Source of the DNA: an uncultured Sphaerochaeta sp.
Lineage (GTDB): Bacteria; Spirochaetota; Spirochaetia; Sphaerochaetales; Sphaerochaetaceae
Direction of reading: 5' to 3'
NCBI RefSeq assembly: GCF_963677315.1
Contig: NZ_OY781939.1
Location: 2,108,001 to 2,172,000 of the forward strand
Length of the DNA: 64,000 nt
Shown: one piece after another, positions 17,156 to 26,358 of the stretch
Numbering within the stretch: the first letter of the stretch is position 1
Layout of the letters: every line of letters starts with the position of its first letter
Notes under the pieces: generated by a model
The model's database searches: none
What the model was told of the DNA's origin: nothing
What the model saw: only the letters and a program-made list of their open reading frames with translations
Position numbers and translations under genes: made by a program

Positions 17156-17821
17156 ATGAAACAAGTAGATGTCGCTACATACATCGATCACACGGTGCTC
17201 GCAGCTTCTGCGACTCGTCCTATGATAGAGAAACTTTGCAAGGAAGCAGCCCAATATCATTTTGCTTCAGTATGTGTAAACAGTTGTTGGGTGCCGTTCT
17301 GTGTTAAATTGTTGGAAAAGAGCGATGTAAAGGTTTGCACCGTGGTTGGGTTCCCCTTGGGTGCAATGGCTACAGAAAGTAAGGCCTTTGAGGCCAAGAC
17401 AGCAGTGAAAGCTGGGGCCGAAGAGGTTGATATGGTCATCAATATCGGGTTCTTGAAGAACCATGATGATGATTTGGTACAGGATGATATTACTGCAGTG
17501 AAGAAGGCTTGTGGAAATGCACACCTGAAAGTCATCATCGAGACCTGTCTTTTGAATGAAGAGGAAAAAGTGCGTGCTTGTAGGTTGGCAAAAGCCAGCG
17601 GTGCAGACTTTGTTAAGACTTCTACCGGTTTTTCCACCGGTGGAGCGACCGCAAAGGATATTGCCTTGATGCGTAAGACAGTTGGACCAGAGTTGGGTGT
17701 CAAAGCCTCTGGAGGAGTACGCAATTACGAGGATGCCATTGCAATGATTGAAGCAGGGGCTACAAGAATCGGGGCCTCAAGCGGCATTGCAATTGTAGAG
17801 GGGTCGCATGGCGCGAATTGA
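17156..17821 (+). CDS. deoC: Deoxyribose-phosphate aldolase
   Basis: 221-residue class I aldolase that splits 2-deoxyribose-5-phosphate into acetaldehyde and glyceraldehyde-3-phosphate. It has the family motifs YIDHTVL (residues 9-15), [20 protein letters not shown] and [13 protein letters not shown], whose lysine (about K153) forms the Schiff base. ATG 17156 is chosen because GGGAGG lies 6 bases upstream; an ATG at 17138 in the same frame lacks a site. It overlaps the following thymidine-kinase-like gene by 14 bp, so the two form a deoxynucleoside unit. Confidence 0.96.
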   Translation: MKQVDVATYIDHTVLAASATRPMIEKLCKEAAQYHFASVCVNSCWVPFCVKLLEKSDVKVCTVVGFPLGAMATESKAFEAKTAVKAGAEEVDMVINIGFLKNHDDDLVQDDITAVKKACGNAHLKVIIETCLLNEEEKVRACRLAKASGADFVKTSTGFSTGGATAKDIALMRKTVGPELGVKASGGVRNYEDAIAMIEAGATRIGASSGIAIVEGSHGAN

Positions 17822-18950
17822 ACAGAAAATTGAGAGTGCCGATTTCCTCAAGAGCTTGGGGTTTCCCACGCTTGATGTCCATGAAACATTCTCGCATTTT
17901 GATTTCACCTCGCCCGGGCGAAGGGTTCTGCTGATAGGACCCATGGGCTCGGGCAAGACTGAGTTTGCAGCACGGGTATGGCGGGATGCTGCCATTGCAC
18001 AGAAGAAGGGAGAGAAGGTAAGAAACCTGACTAGCAGTGGGCAGGTTGATCGCCGAAAGGTCTTCTTCATCCGTTCCGAGATCGATGGTACCCGGTTTAC
18101 CGATTATCCTGAGGATGCTCTCTGCTACCGCAGCGGATATGTAAGCTGTGGGGAGAATATTGCGAGAATCAGGGATTCTTTTGGTTTGGAGAGAGTGCTA
18201 CAGGACAATCCTACTGTGGGAACCTTTATCATTGATGAAGCATCATTCTTTGATGAACGGCTTGCCTATGTGGTCCGTAATCATAGTTATGAACGTGGGG
18301 TTATGTTTATATTCCCTACTTTGATCCTGAATTTCCGTCGGGACCTGTTCAATTCCACTGCACGATTGATGCTCGATATCGCAACAGATGTAATCCCACT
18401 TACTGCGTATTGTGAACATCCAGACTGTATCAGTGATGCATTCTATACCTATCGATACTATCAGGTGGAAGGAAAGGAGTGCCCGGCACTCTATTTCGAT
18501 CCTCTGATCATCGTTGGTGGGGATTCCCATAAGGATAGCTCCCTGGAACCGAACTATGCCGCTCGTTGTGATGTACATCACTACCTTCCCGGGAAAGAGT
18601 ATACCTTCTTCCACCTCAAACCACTGGGTGAGCTTGCATCCCGTGGGGATGAGAAACCATTGAGAAATGAACTTGCTGCACTGAAGGGAGATATTGAGCA
18701 ATCGATGCTCTATGAGAACTTCTGTGAACGTTACCGGGGTAAGACAGACGAAGAAATCTTCTTCAATGCTCTTCTTCCGCAAAACATTGCGGAAAAGGCA
18801 CTGGTATTTCTCTTCTGTGAGCAGAATCTTGTACCGGAAGAGGTGCTGCTTCGCTTGGTTTCAGAACTTGAGCTGGATACCAACTACCTTTCCAAGGTCC
18901 TTTCTGACAACAAGCGGCCTGTCTCCTTCGAGCAGCCGCTCTTGTTGTAG
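17808..18950 (+). CDS. Thymidine-kinase-like (TK1 family) protein with C-terminal extension
   Basis: 380-residue protein resembling type II (TK1) thymidine kinases. It has a P-loop [13 protein letters not shown] (residues 44-51), a Walker-B-like [11 protein letters not shown] (near 142), then CEHPDC (two of the usual zinc cysteines), DAFYTYRYY and the VGGDS..Y..RCDVHH stretch matching the TK1 nucleoside lasso. The second cysteine pair is C-x2-H here. TK1 proteins are usually about 190-230 residues; here about 25 extra residues precede the P-loop and a helical tail of about 110 residues follows. The overlap with deoC supports a deoxynucleoside role, but whether it still phosphorylates thymidine is uncertain. 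Confidence 0.75.
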   Translation: MARIEQKIESADFLKSLGFPTLDVHETFSHFDFTSPGRRVLLIGPMGSGKTEFAARVWRDAAIAQKKGEKVRNLTSSGQVDRRKVFFIRSEIDGTRFTDYPEDALCYRSGYVSCGENIARIRDSFGLERVLQDNPTVGTFIIDEASFFDERLAYVVRNHSYERGVMFIFPTLILNFRRDLFNSTARLMLDIATDVIPLTAYCEHPDCISDAFYTYRYYQVEGKECPALYFDPLIIVGGDSHKDSSLEPNYAARCDVHHYLPGKEYTFFHLKPLGELASRGDEKPLRNELAALKGDIEQSMLYENFCERYRGKTDEEIFFNALLPQNIAEKALVFLFCEQNLVPEEVLLRLVSELELDTNYLSKVLSDNKRPVSFEQPLLL

Positions 18951-18972
18951 AGTACGGAAAGATACAAAAACC

Positions 18973-19005
18973 TGCCATGAAAAGCTCTTGAGGGCTCTTC
19001 TGGCA
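18973..19005. terminator. Possible terminator hairpin between convergent genes
   Basis: Imperfect stem: TGCCA..AAAAGCTC paired with GGGCTCTT..TGGCA, in the 59 bp between two convergent genes. The stem has mismatches and no clean T-run, so this is weak. Confidence 0.3.
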
Positions 19006-19009
19006 TGGT

Positions 19010-19888
19010 TCAGTATGTAGAGAGCAATGCAAGTGTTTCCTTCAAGGTAGAGACCGTAAGATCTTCGAGCAGGGCAGGGACTTCAATATTTCGCCTTCTT
19101 AGTTCCCCAAATAGGAATTTCCAGTCAAGAACTCCCTCTCCTACCGTCAGATCTCCAACCTTTATACCTTGATCGTTGAGTTTGTAGTCCTTGACGTGGA
19201 TTGCTGCAATCTTGTCCCCGAATGCATCGAGGGCAGAGCAGAAGAAGTCTTTCTGGGCGGCAAAAGAGGGAGTGCCCATAACACTGCCATCTGCCTCGCT
19301 TATCCCGATCCATGGGACGAGATTAGCCGGGTCATAGATGACTCTGAGGTGGGGACTGTCGAACTTATCCATCAAGGCTGCCATTCTTGGTATGGTGCTG
19401 ATGGTATGCTGTTTGCTTACGGCTTCGATGCCGACGATTGCATCATACTTAACGGCAGCTTCAAGGAGCCTCTCAATGCTACGGTAGAAGATGTCGAGTA
19501 CCTTGGCACTTGCCGTCTCTCTGTGGTAGGAGTTGTCAGAGCGGAAAGAGCCGGTTTCGGTCCCTACCAAAGGGCATCCAAGGAGGTTGGCATATTTTAG
19601 GTGGTTTTCAAATCTTCGCAGCTCTGCATCCCTCGTTGCCTTGTCAGGGTGTACGGGATTGATGTAGCTCCCAAAAACTCCTACGTATGCACCTTTCGCC
19701 TTGAGTGCATCGCGAACGGAGATGATGAACTGCTCACTGTAGTCTTCTGCATCAGGAGCATTCTTGAGAACTTTTTTCAATGCGAGCTGAATGGGGATTG
19801 AGCCTCCATAGAGGGAAATCTCGCTTGCAAGGTCGCTGATGGTATCGAATGTACCAAGATCGTGAGCTCTGATTCCTAACTGTTTCAT
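19010..19888 (-). CDS. Sugar phosphate isomerase/epimerase (xylose-isomerase-like TIM barrel)
   Basis: 292-residue AP-endonuclease-2/xylose-isomerase-like TIM barrel. The conserved barrel features are GSYINPVHPD (near 94), PLVGTETGSF, GIEAVSKQHTIST with a metal-binding Glu, VIYDPANLVP, IAAIHVKDYKL (His and Asp ligands) and the last ligand in ALLEDLT. Reaction and substrate are not determinable; the divergent GH28 neighbour suggests sugar or sugar-acid metabolism. The reading frame is open far upstream, but ATG 19888 gives the normal N-terminus. It has no ribosome binding site, and a TACAAT box ends 7 bases upstream, so the message may be leaderless. Confidence 0.82.
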   Translation of the reverse strand: MKQLGIRAHDLGTFDTISDLASEISLYGGSIPIQLALKKVLKNAPDAEDYSEQFIISVRDALKAKGAYVGVFGSYINPVHPDKATRDAELRRFENHLKYANLLGCPLVGTETGSFRSDNSYHRETASAKVLDIFYRSIERLLEAAVKYDAIVGIEAVSKQHTISTIPRMAALMDKFDSPHLRVIYDPANLVPWIGISEADGSVMGTPSFAAQKDFFCSALDAFGDKIAAIHVKDYKLNDQGIKVGDLTVGEGVLDWKFLFGELRRRNIEVPALLEDLTVSTLKETLALLSTY

Positions 19889-19895
19889 AGCTGGT

Positions 19896-19924
19896 ATTGT
19901 AGGAGACAGGGGGGTAAAAGTAAA
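19896..19924 (-). promoter_or_regulatory. Promoter placed for a leaderless transcript
   Basis: On the minus strand TTTACT (19924-19919), a 17-base spacer and TACAAT (19901-19896). The start codon ATG is at 19888, only 7 bases after the -10 box, so transcription is expected at or beside the A of ATG. Confidence 0.5.
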
Positions 19925-19939
19925 GAAAGAGGTAATTGC

Positions 19940-21307
19940 ATGAACAAGGAATATACGCTGGCTGATTTTGGTGCCATCGGAGACGGGCAGTTTGACAACA
20001 GCGAAGTCTTCAAACGAGCATTTGAAAGCTTGCAAAAGGGGGGGCTCTTGCGTATCGAGGCAGGAGAGTACCTGAGCGGCCCAATACACATCACTGCAAC
20101 AAATCTTGTGGTGGAATTTGAAACAGGTGCAACCATACGCTTTATTGCCGACGAGAACCGCTACCGGCCATTCTATTCACGATGGGAAGGAGTGAACTGT
20201 TATTGTATGCATCCTTGTTTGCTGATCAATGAATCAGATGGTCTTATCTTTCGTGGGAAGGGTGTCCTCGACGGAAGTGGTCCTTGGTGGTGGGCTACCG
20301 CTCAACAGAAACGAAATACACAGAAAGGCCCTGTCTCAGCCATCGAGACTGAACTGGCCAAGTTGAACCCTGGTTATGAGAGACAGAGTGGTGGGGGAGG
20401 CGGACGGCAGAGTCAGTTCCTTCGTCCTCCTTTGGTGCAAATCAGGGAAAGTAATAATGTGAAGATCGAGGGACTGACCATACAGAACAGTCCCTTCTGG
20501 ACCGTTCATCCCCTCTACAGTACAAACATCATTCTCAAGGATCTTTCTGTCATAAACCCACCGGATGCACCCAACACCGATGGGATTGATGTTGACTCTT
20601 GCTCATTTGTGACGATCAAGAATTGCTTGATCGACGTTGGAGATGATGGGATTGCCCTGAAGAGTGGAAGCGGGAAGGATGGGGTTGCCGTGAACCGGAA
20701 GACCAGCGATATCCTTGTCGAGGGATGTACCGTGAGACACGCTCATGGGGGAGCCGTTATCGGTAGTGAGACCGCTGCAGGCATCCATGATGTGGTGGTA
20801 CGTTCCTGTTTCTTTGATGGTACCGATAGAGGTATCAGGATCAAGACCCGAAGAGGTCGGGGTGGGCATATATCTGACCTGCATTTCCAGGATATCAGGA
20901 TGGACAACAACCTCTGTCCGCTCACGGTGAATATGTACTACCGCTGTGGTAGTCTGGATGCTGAAGATTTCTCCTTAGAGAGGAAACCGGTAACTCCTAC
21001 AACACCCCATATCGAGCATATTACCATTGAAGGATGCACAAGTTCCAATAACAGATCCAGTGCTGCCTTCATTGTAGGGCTCCCTGAGTCTCCCATCCGT
21101 GATCTGGTGATATCTGGCTGTACATTCACGGTGGCAAATGACCATCTGGAACCGGTTAGTGAAAGTGAGATGTATGAAGGGCTGCCTACTACAGAGGAAC
21201 GTGGTATTAGGCTACGTAATGTTTCATTGACGACCCAGGATGTAATGGTGCAAGGTGTAGCTGAAGAGTATGTCATTGAAGAGGACGTTGTTCTCACACG
21301 TGAGTAG
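19940..21307 (+). CDS. Glycoside hydrolase family 28 (polygalacturonase-type)
   Basis: 455-residue parallel beta-helix enzyme that hydrolyses alpha-1,4-galacturonosyl (or rhamnogalacturonan) linkages in pectin. All four GH28 signatures are present: NTDGID (two-acid motif 1), DVGDDGIALKSG (paired catalytic Asp), HGGAVIGSE (histidine motif) and GIRIKT (substrate-binding Arg-Lys). There is no signal peptide (it starts MNKEYTLADFGAIGDG), so it should act in the cytosol on imported oligomers, as an exo-enzyme. It is divergent from the isomerase-like gene across 51 bp. It begins a sugar-acid theme completed by GH105, Uxa, KdgK and Eda downstream. Confidence 0.93.
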   Translation: MNKEYTLADFGAIGDGQFDNSEVFKRAFESLQKGGLLRIEAGEYLSGPIHITATNLVVEFETGATIRFIADENRYRPFYSRWEGVNCYCMHPCLLINESDGLIFRGKGVLDGSGPWWWATAQQKRNTQKGPVSAIETELAKLNPGYERQSGGGGGRQSQFLRPPLVQIRESNNVKIEGLTIQNSPFWTVHPLYSTNIILKDLSVINPPDAPNTDGIDVDSCSFVTIKNCLIDVGDDGIALKSGSGKDGVAVNRKTSDILVEGCTVRHAHGGAVIGSETAAGIHDVVVRSCFFDGTDRGIRIKTRRGRGGHISDLHFQDIRMDNNLCPLTVNMYYRCGSLDAEDFSLERKPVTPTTPHIEHITIEGCTSSNNRSSAAFIVGLPESPIRDLVISGCTFTVANDHLEPVSESEMYEGLPTTEERGIRLRNVSLTTQDVMVQGVAEEYVIEEDVVLTRE

Positions 21308-21429
21308 TGCGTTTGATGCTATATGGTTACTCTTTCTATGTCTGATATCTCAATTTCTTTAGTGAAGAAAGGGATAGCTTAAGGTTTGGATTGCTTAATT
21401 TTTCATAAAAGGAAAGCTCAATTTTTATA

Positions 21430-21451
21430 CATATGACAACAGTTGTATATG
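21430..21451. repeat. Near-palindrome, candidate operator
   Basis: CATATGACAAC (21430-21440) and GTTGTATATG (21442-21451) are inverted copies differing by one extra base. Its position upstream of the ABC operon suggests a regulator site; the regulator is unknown. Confidence 0.35.
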
Positions 21452-21473
21452 AATACAAGGGGAATAGGTAGGT

Positions 21474-21489
21474 TTTTTCCTAGGAAAAA
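21474..21489. repeat. Perfect 16-bp palindrome, candidate operator
   Basis: TTTTTCCTAGGAAAAA, a perfect palindrome 262 bp before the binding-protein gene. It may be an operator or a curved AT-rich site. Confidence 0.35.
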
Positions 21490-21735
21490 TCAATATGGAA
21501 TATTTTTTTTTGGATCTGAAAGATTGTGATATGTCACATGCTAAGTAAATTTACAGTAATAAGATATTGATGACATAAGGTGGGTTATCTGTCCTAGGTC
21601 TATCCTTAATCTTTAGTGTTTTTCTTGGTTTTTACGATTCTCTGCAATTTGGCTCTTTCTATTTGAGAATATTGATTGTATAATTATGCGGTATATTACA
21701 TAATTGTTCAACGAACCAAATTTAAGGGGGTTTCT

Positions 21736-23337
21736 ATGAAAAAAACTATTGTAATGTTATGTGCTCTGATGCTTCTTGTCCCCGTTGTGTTGTTCGCAGC
21801 AGGCGCAAAAGAGGCAGCACCGGCAAGTGCCGATGATTCAAAGATGGGCGGAGTTCTTGTCTTTGGTCGTTCCGGTGATTCGGTCAGTCTCGACCCAGGC
21901 CGTGAAACAGACGGTGAATCATTCTATGCCACTACTGCAGTATTTGACACACTCGTTGAGTTTGTTCCTGGGCAGACCGCTGTTCAGCCTGCATTGGCAA
22001 CAAGCTGGGATATTTCAGACGATGGTCTGCAATACACCTTCCATCTTCGTGAAGGCGTAATGTTCCATGATGGAACACCGTTCAATGCAGATGCAGTTGT
22101 ATTCTCCTTTGAACGCCAGTTCCAGGAAGACCATCCTTACTACGATCTTGGACCGTGGAAGTATTGGGGCTATATGGATATGGACAATATCGTGAAAGAG
22201 GTCGTCGCTGTTGATGACTACACGGTACAGTTCAATCTGAAGAAGGTTGAAGCTCCTTTCATTGCCAACTTGGCTATGGATTTTGCATCAATCGTCTCTC
22301 CAACCGCAGTTGCCAAGTACGGGGAAGACTTCAAGAATAACCCAGTAGGAACTGGTGCATTCAAGTTTGTCTCATGGACAAAGGATTCTGACATCGTATT
22401 TGATAGAAATGCTAATTATTGGGGTGGCCCTGTATATCTTGACCGCTTGATCCTCAAGGTTATTCCCGATGCAACCTCACGTTGGTTGGCATTGCAGAAG
22501 GGAGAGGTTGACCTGATTGACTTCCCCTCCAATGATGATATTCCTGCCATGCGTTCGACCGCAAACATTCAACTTATCCAGCAGGCTGGTTTGAATGTTG
22601 GTTACCTTGCATTGAACACCGAGAAGAAACCATTTGACAACAAACTGGTTCGTCAGGCTATGAACTATGCTATTGACCAGCAGGAAATTGTTGATGGTGT
22701 GTATGGTGAAGCCGGACAAGTTGCAAAGAACCCAATTCCTCCTGGGATGTGGTCCTACAACGATGATATCGAAGACTACGGTTACAATCCTGAGAAGGCA
22801 AAAGAATTGCTGGCTCAAGCAGGATACCCGAATGGATTCGAAATGGAGCTTTGGGCAATGCCTGTTGCACGTCCTTACAACCCAGATGCCCGCAAGGTAG
22901 CAGAAATCATGCAAGCCCAGCTGGTCAAGGTTGGTATTGATGCTGAGATTGTCTCCTATGAATGGGGCACCTATCTCGACAAGACTGATATGGGCGAGCA
23001 CCAGAGTGCAATGCTCGGTTGGACTGGTGACAATGGTGATCCAGACAACTTCCTCTGGGTTCTTCTCTCCGAACCTGCTGCACAGCTTCCAGCTGGTAAT
23101 ATTGCCCTTTGGAAGAACAAAGAGTTCACAGATCTTTGTGCACAGGCAAAGGTTACCACCGATCAGGCAGAGCGTGACAGATTGTATCGTGCTGCTCAGG
23201 AAGTCTTCCACGAGGAAGCTCCTTGGGTACCGATTGCCCACTCTGTTGTAACTGTTCCAGCAATGGATTATGTGAACGATTTCGTGTTGTATCCTACCGG
23301 AAAGCGCGTATTCAAACATGTCTGGTTGGATAAATAA
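21736..23337 (+). CDS. ABC transporter substrate-binding protein, family 5 (peptide/oligosaccharide type)
   Basis: 533-residue extracytoplasmic binding protein of the SBP_bac_5 (DppA/OppA) family. A signal peptide (KK then a hydrophobic core to about residue 21, cleavage near FAAG-AKEAA) is followed by the family patterns LVFGRSGDSVSLDPGRETDGE, LATSWDISDDGLQYTFHLREGVMFHDGTPFNADAVVFSFER and NPVGTGAFKF. The lipobox cysteine is missing, so it is secreted to the periplasm rather than lipidated. Start ATG 21736 is set by AAGGGGG and the signal peptide. It leads a five-gene operon. The ligand could be peptides, but a sugar or oligosaccharide is possible next to GH28. Confidence 0.93.
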   Translation: MKKTIVMLCALMLLVPVVLFAAGAKEAAPASADDSKMGGVLVFGRSGDSVSLDPGRETDGESFYATTAVFDTLVEFVPGQTAVQPALATSWDISDDGLQYTFHLREGVMFHDGTPFNADAVVFSFERQFQEDHPYYDLGPWKYWGYMDMDNIVKEVVAVDDYTVQFNLKKVEAPFIANLAMDFASIVSPTAVAKYGEDFKNNPVGTGAFKFVSWTKDSDIVFDRNANYWGGPVYLDRLILKVIPDATSRWLALQKGEVDLIDFPSNDDIPAMRSTANIQLIQQAGLNVGYLALNTEKKPFDNKLVRQAMNYAIDQQEIVDGVYGEAGQVAKNPIPPGMWSYNDDIEDYGYNPEKAKELLAQAGYPNGFEMELWAMPVARPYNPDARKVAEIMQAQLVKVGIDAEIVSYEWGTYLDKTDMGEHQSAMLGWTGDNGDPDNFLWVLLSEPAAQLPAGNIALWKNKEFTDLCAQAKVTTDQAERDRLYRAAQEVFHEEAPWVPIAHSVVTVPAMDYVNDFVLYPTGKRVFKHVWLDK

Positions 23338-23364
23338 ACGGTTGTATTGAATATTGAATACATT

Positions 23365-23394
23365 GACAGTCACCCCCAGTCGGGGGTGATTGTC
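23365..23394. terminator. Strong stem-loop after the binding-protein gene
   Basis: GACAGTCACCCCC (23365-23377) pairs with GGGGGTGATTGTC (23382-23394) with one G-U pair and a 4-base loop. It lies between the binding protein and the first permease. With no strong T-run it probably stabilises or partly attenuates the message so that the binding protein is made in excess. Confidence 0.7.
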
Positions 23395-23422
23395 TGATGT
23401 TTCTCATTTTTACGAGGATTGT

Positions 23423-24439
23423 ATGATCAAACATATTTTAAAGCGATTGGCCTTGTTGATTCCAACTATATTTGGTGTCATCACCCTCGTGTTTCTCATG
23501 ATAGCTCTAGCTCCTGGTGATCCTGCGCGCATAATGCTGGGCGAACGGGCGAATGCAGAGCAGGTCGCACAGTTGCGTATAGAACTTGGGTTGGACAAGC
23601 CCTTGATCCAGCAGTATGGTCTTTATCTAGGGCGTATTGCTAGGTTCGATCTTGGTAAATCAATTGCCTCAGGGCAACAAATTGCGACAGAAATTGCAGA
23701 GCGATTTCCAGCGACGATTGAGCTAGCTTGGTATGCGATGTTGTTTGCTACTACATTAGGTATTATATTTGGGGTTACTTCAGCCATACGGCGTAATACA
23801 TGGGTAGACTATTCAACGATGGGGGGCGCATTGGTTGGGGTTTCCATGCCTGTATTTTGGCTAGGCCTAGTCCTGATCATGGTTTTTTCAGTCTGGTTGG
23901 ACTTGTTGCCTACAGGTGGACGGATGAATATCCGGTATTATTTCACGCCCATCACAAATTTTTATGTACTGGATGGTATCATTATGTGGATTCGGGAAGG
24001 AACCCCAAAGTATTTGGGTTCTGCTATTCAACATCTGATACTTCCAACTATTGCACTGGGAACAATTCCTCTTGCAATCATCGCAAGAACTACTCGAAGT
24101 AGTATGCTTGAAGTGATGCAGCAGGATTACATAAAGACTTCTCGTTCGGCAGGTATCAAGGAAAAGCGAGTAATATATCGTTATGCTTTGCGTAATGCCC
24201 TTTTACCGGTAATTACCGTCATTGGACTTCAGTTTGGATTATTGCTCTCTGGAGCCATTCTTACGGAGACCGTGTTCTCGTGGCCAGGTATCGGGCGTTG
24301 GATATATGTAGCCATTGGGGCTCGTGACTATCCTGCAGTGCAAGGCGGAATAATTTTTATCTCCACCTTTTTTGTCTTGATTAATCTCGTTGTAGATATC
24401 CTCTATTCCGTGGTGAATCCGAAAATTAGATTGCAGTGA
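23423..24439 (+). CDS. ABC transporter permease, DppB/OppB type
   Basis: 338-residue inner-membrane permease. It has six hydrophobic segments, the characteristic N-terminus HILKRLALLIPTIFGVITLVF and APGDPAR, and the EAA coupling loop near residue 230 (DYIKTSRSAGIKEKRVIYRYALRNA in the cytoplasmic loop). ATG 23423 is chosen because ACGAGG lies upstream and the family starts with this basic residue cluster. It pairs with the DppC-type permease 10-16 bp downstream to form the channel. Confidence 0.93.
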   Translation: MIKHILKRLALLIPTIFGVITLVFLMIALAPGDPARIMLGERANAEQVAQLRIELGLDKPLIQQYGLYLGRIARFDLGKSIASGQQIATEIAERFPATIELAWYAMLFATTLGIIFGVTSAIRRNTWVDYSTMGGALVGVSMPVFWLGLVLIMVFSVWLDLLPTGGRMNIRYYFTPITNFYVLDGIIMWIREGTPKYLGSAIQHLILPTIALGTIPLAIIARTTRSSMLEVMQQDYIKTSRSAGIKEKRVIYRYALRNALLPVITVIGLQFGLLLSGAILTETVFSWPGIGRWIYVAIGARDYPAVQGGIIFISTFFVLINLVVDILYSVVNPKIRLQ

Positions 24440-24455
24440 GATACAAGGGATGTAT

Positions 24456-25340
24456 ATGAAAAAGACTGAAGAATTGGAAATACCAAGGATTAAGGAACCG
24501 ACTCCCTTACAGGAGACCTGGTACCACCTCAAGAAAAACAAAGGAGCGATGATTGGGTTAGGAATCATAACAATCTTTGTTATTATGGCAATTTTTGCCC
24601 CTTTGATAGCTCCACAGGATCCACTTGTCCAAGAGATTTCTGAACGAATGACTCCAATGTTCACCAATGGATATATCTTGGGTTCTGATGATCTAGGCCG
24701 TGATATGCTCTCCCGTCTTATCTATGGTGCAAGAATCTCGATGACCATTGGTATGGTTTCTGTTGGAATTTCCCTTTTCTTTGGAATCATCATTGGGGTA
24801 ACCTCTGCATATTATGGAGGGATTTTTGACAAGATTGTCATGAGACTCATCGACATCATGCTGGCATTCCCGTACATACTGCTCACCATTGTTATTGTCT
24901 CCATTCTTGGACCATCACTAACCAATGCGATGGTGGCAATAGGAATCTCTCAGGTTCCTCGCTATGCACGTGTGGTACGTGCTTCTGTGTTGGCTGAAAA
25001 AGAGAGTGACTATGTATTGGCAGAGAAGGCCTTGGGAGCTGGGAACTTTGAATTGATGTTCCTTACGATTCTCCCTAACTGCCTTTCCCCCACAATTGTC
25101 CAGGCTACACTGGGAATAGGTGAAGCAATTCTTAGCTCGGCAGGTCTCTCGTTCTTAGGATTGGGAGCACAGCCACCCACACCTGAATGGGGATTGATGA
25201 TTGCTAGTTCCAAACAATTTTTGACAAGCGCATGGTGGATTGTAACATTGCCTGGTATTGCAATCCTCTTGGCTGTTTTAGGGTTCAATTTGTTTGGTGA
25301 TGGTTTGCGCGATATTCTTGACCCTAAAATGAGAAACTAG
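24456..25340 (+). CDS. ABC transporter permease, DppC/OppC type
   Basis: 294-residue second permease of the operon, with the N-terminal cytoplasmic stretch, TM1 near residues 30-50, PQDPLVQEI loop, GSDDLGRDMLSRLIYGARISM and the coupling motif DYVLAEKALGAGNFELMFLTILPN. ATG 24456 has AAGGGA 5-6 bases upstream; ATG 24450 is an in-frame alternative. Partner of the DppB-type protein. Confidence 0.93.
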   Translation: MKKTEELEIPRIKEPTPLQETWYHLKKNKGAMIGLGIITIFVIMAIFAPLIAPQDPLVQEISERMTPMFTNGYILGSDDLGRDMLSRLIYGARISMTIGMVSVGISLFFGIIIGVTSAYYGGIFDKIVMRLIDIMLAFPYILLTIVIVSILGPSLTNAMVAIGISQVPRYARVVRASVLAEKESDYVLAEKALGAGNFELMFLTILPNCLSPTIVQATLGIGEAILSSAGLSFLGLGAQPPTPEWGLMIASSKQFLTSAWWIVTLPGIAILLAVLGFNLFGDGLRDILDPKMRN

Positions 25341-25356
25341 AAGGAACGAGAGAAAT

Positions 25357-26358
25357 ATGGAAGAGAAGAAAGACCTGTTGTTGTCCATAGAGAACCTCAA
25401 CTTTTCATTCGATACCCAACGCGGTGTCGTGAATGCTGTTCGTGACCTTTCCCTTACTATCCGTAAGGGAGAGACCCTGTCTTTGGTTGGGGAATCGGGT
25501 TGCGGAAAATCTGTAACAGCACATTCGATCAACCAACTTAATCCAATGCCACCAGGAAAAGTAGATAGTGGATCTATCATATTTCGTGGGCAGGATCTGC
25601 TGAAACTGAAAAAAGGTGAGATTGAAAAACTGCGGGGTACGCAGATTTCCATGATATTCCAAGAACCAATGACAGCACTGAATCCAGTATTCACTGTTGG
25701 CTCCCAGATTGCTGATGTATTCATGACTCATCAGGGGATAAGCAAGGCAGAAGCACTTGAGAGGACGATTGATTTGTTCAAGCTGGTGAAAATACCTGCT
25801 CCAGAGCGTCGTGTACATAGTTACCCTCACCAGTTGTCAGGTGGTATGCGCCAGCGTGCCATGATTGCAATGGCCTTGGCGTCTCCTGAGCCTGGCCTTA
25901 TGATTGCTGATGAGCCTACAACTGCGCTGGATGTTACCATCCAAGCCCAGATTCTCGATTTGTTAAATGACTTGAAGAAAGAGATTGGTATGTCGATTCT
26001 TCTTATCACCCATGATATGGGTGTTGTAGCGGAAATGGCAGATCGTGTTGTTGTGATGTATGCAGGCAGAAAAGTTGAGGAGTCCGATGTATTCTCAATT
26101 TTTGAAGATCCAAGGCATCCCTATACATTGGGATTGCTTAACTCTTTGCCTTCCAATCCCAAATACAAGGGAGCAGAACGGCTGGAGGCGATTGCCGGTA
26201 CCGTTCCTGATATGCGAAGTATTGGAGCAGGTTGTCCATTTGAGAACAGATGTGCCTATGCAACAGAAATTTGTGGCAAAGCGTTTCCCCAGGAAACTGT
26301 CTTGAACGAATCCCATTCGGTATGGTGTCACAACTATCAGAACGTACAGGAGGGATAA
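25357..26358 (+). CDS. ABC transporter ATP-binding protein, DppD/OppD type
   Basis: 333-residue ATPase. Walker A GESGCGKS (about 46-53), Q-loop [10 protein letters not shown], signature LSGGMRQR, Walker [13 protein letters not shown] and switch His in LLITHDMG are all intact. The C-terminal oligopeptide-transporter extension has the cysteine-rich [14 protein letters not shown] stretch that in this family can hold an Fe-S cluster. Its stop TAA overlaps the start of the next ATPase (TAATG). Confidence 0.95.
   Translation: MEEKKDLLLSIENLNFSFDTQRGVVNAVRDLSLTIRKGETLSLVGESGCGKSVTAHSINQLNPMPPGKVDSGSIIFRGQDLLKLKKGEIEKLRGTQISMIFQEPMTALNPVFTVGSQIADVFMTHQGISKAEALERTIDLFKLVKIPAPERRVHSYPHQLSGGMRQRAMIAMALASPEPGLMIADEPTTALDVTIQAQILDLLNDLKKEIGMSILLITHDMGVVAEMADRVVVMYAGRKVEESDVFSIFEDPRHPYTLGLLNSLPSNPKYKGAERLEAIAGTVPDMRSIGAGCPFENRCAYATEICGKAFPQETVLNESHSVWCHNYQNVQEG

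Larger units (their letters stand above)
21308..21735. other. Long AT-rich regulatory region
   Basis: 428 bp with no credible gene. It contains two operator-like inverted repeats (21430-21451 and 21474-21489) and several TATAAT-like boxes; TATAAT at 21679-21684 lies about 52 bp before the binding-protein start codon with a poor -35. It ends in a strong AAGGGGG ribosome binding site at 21724-21730. Confidence 0.55.
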
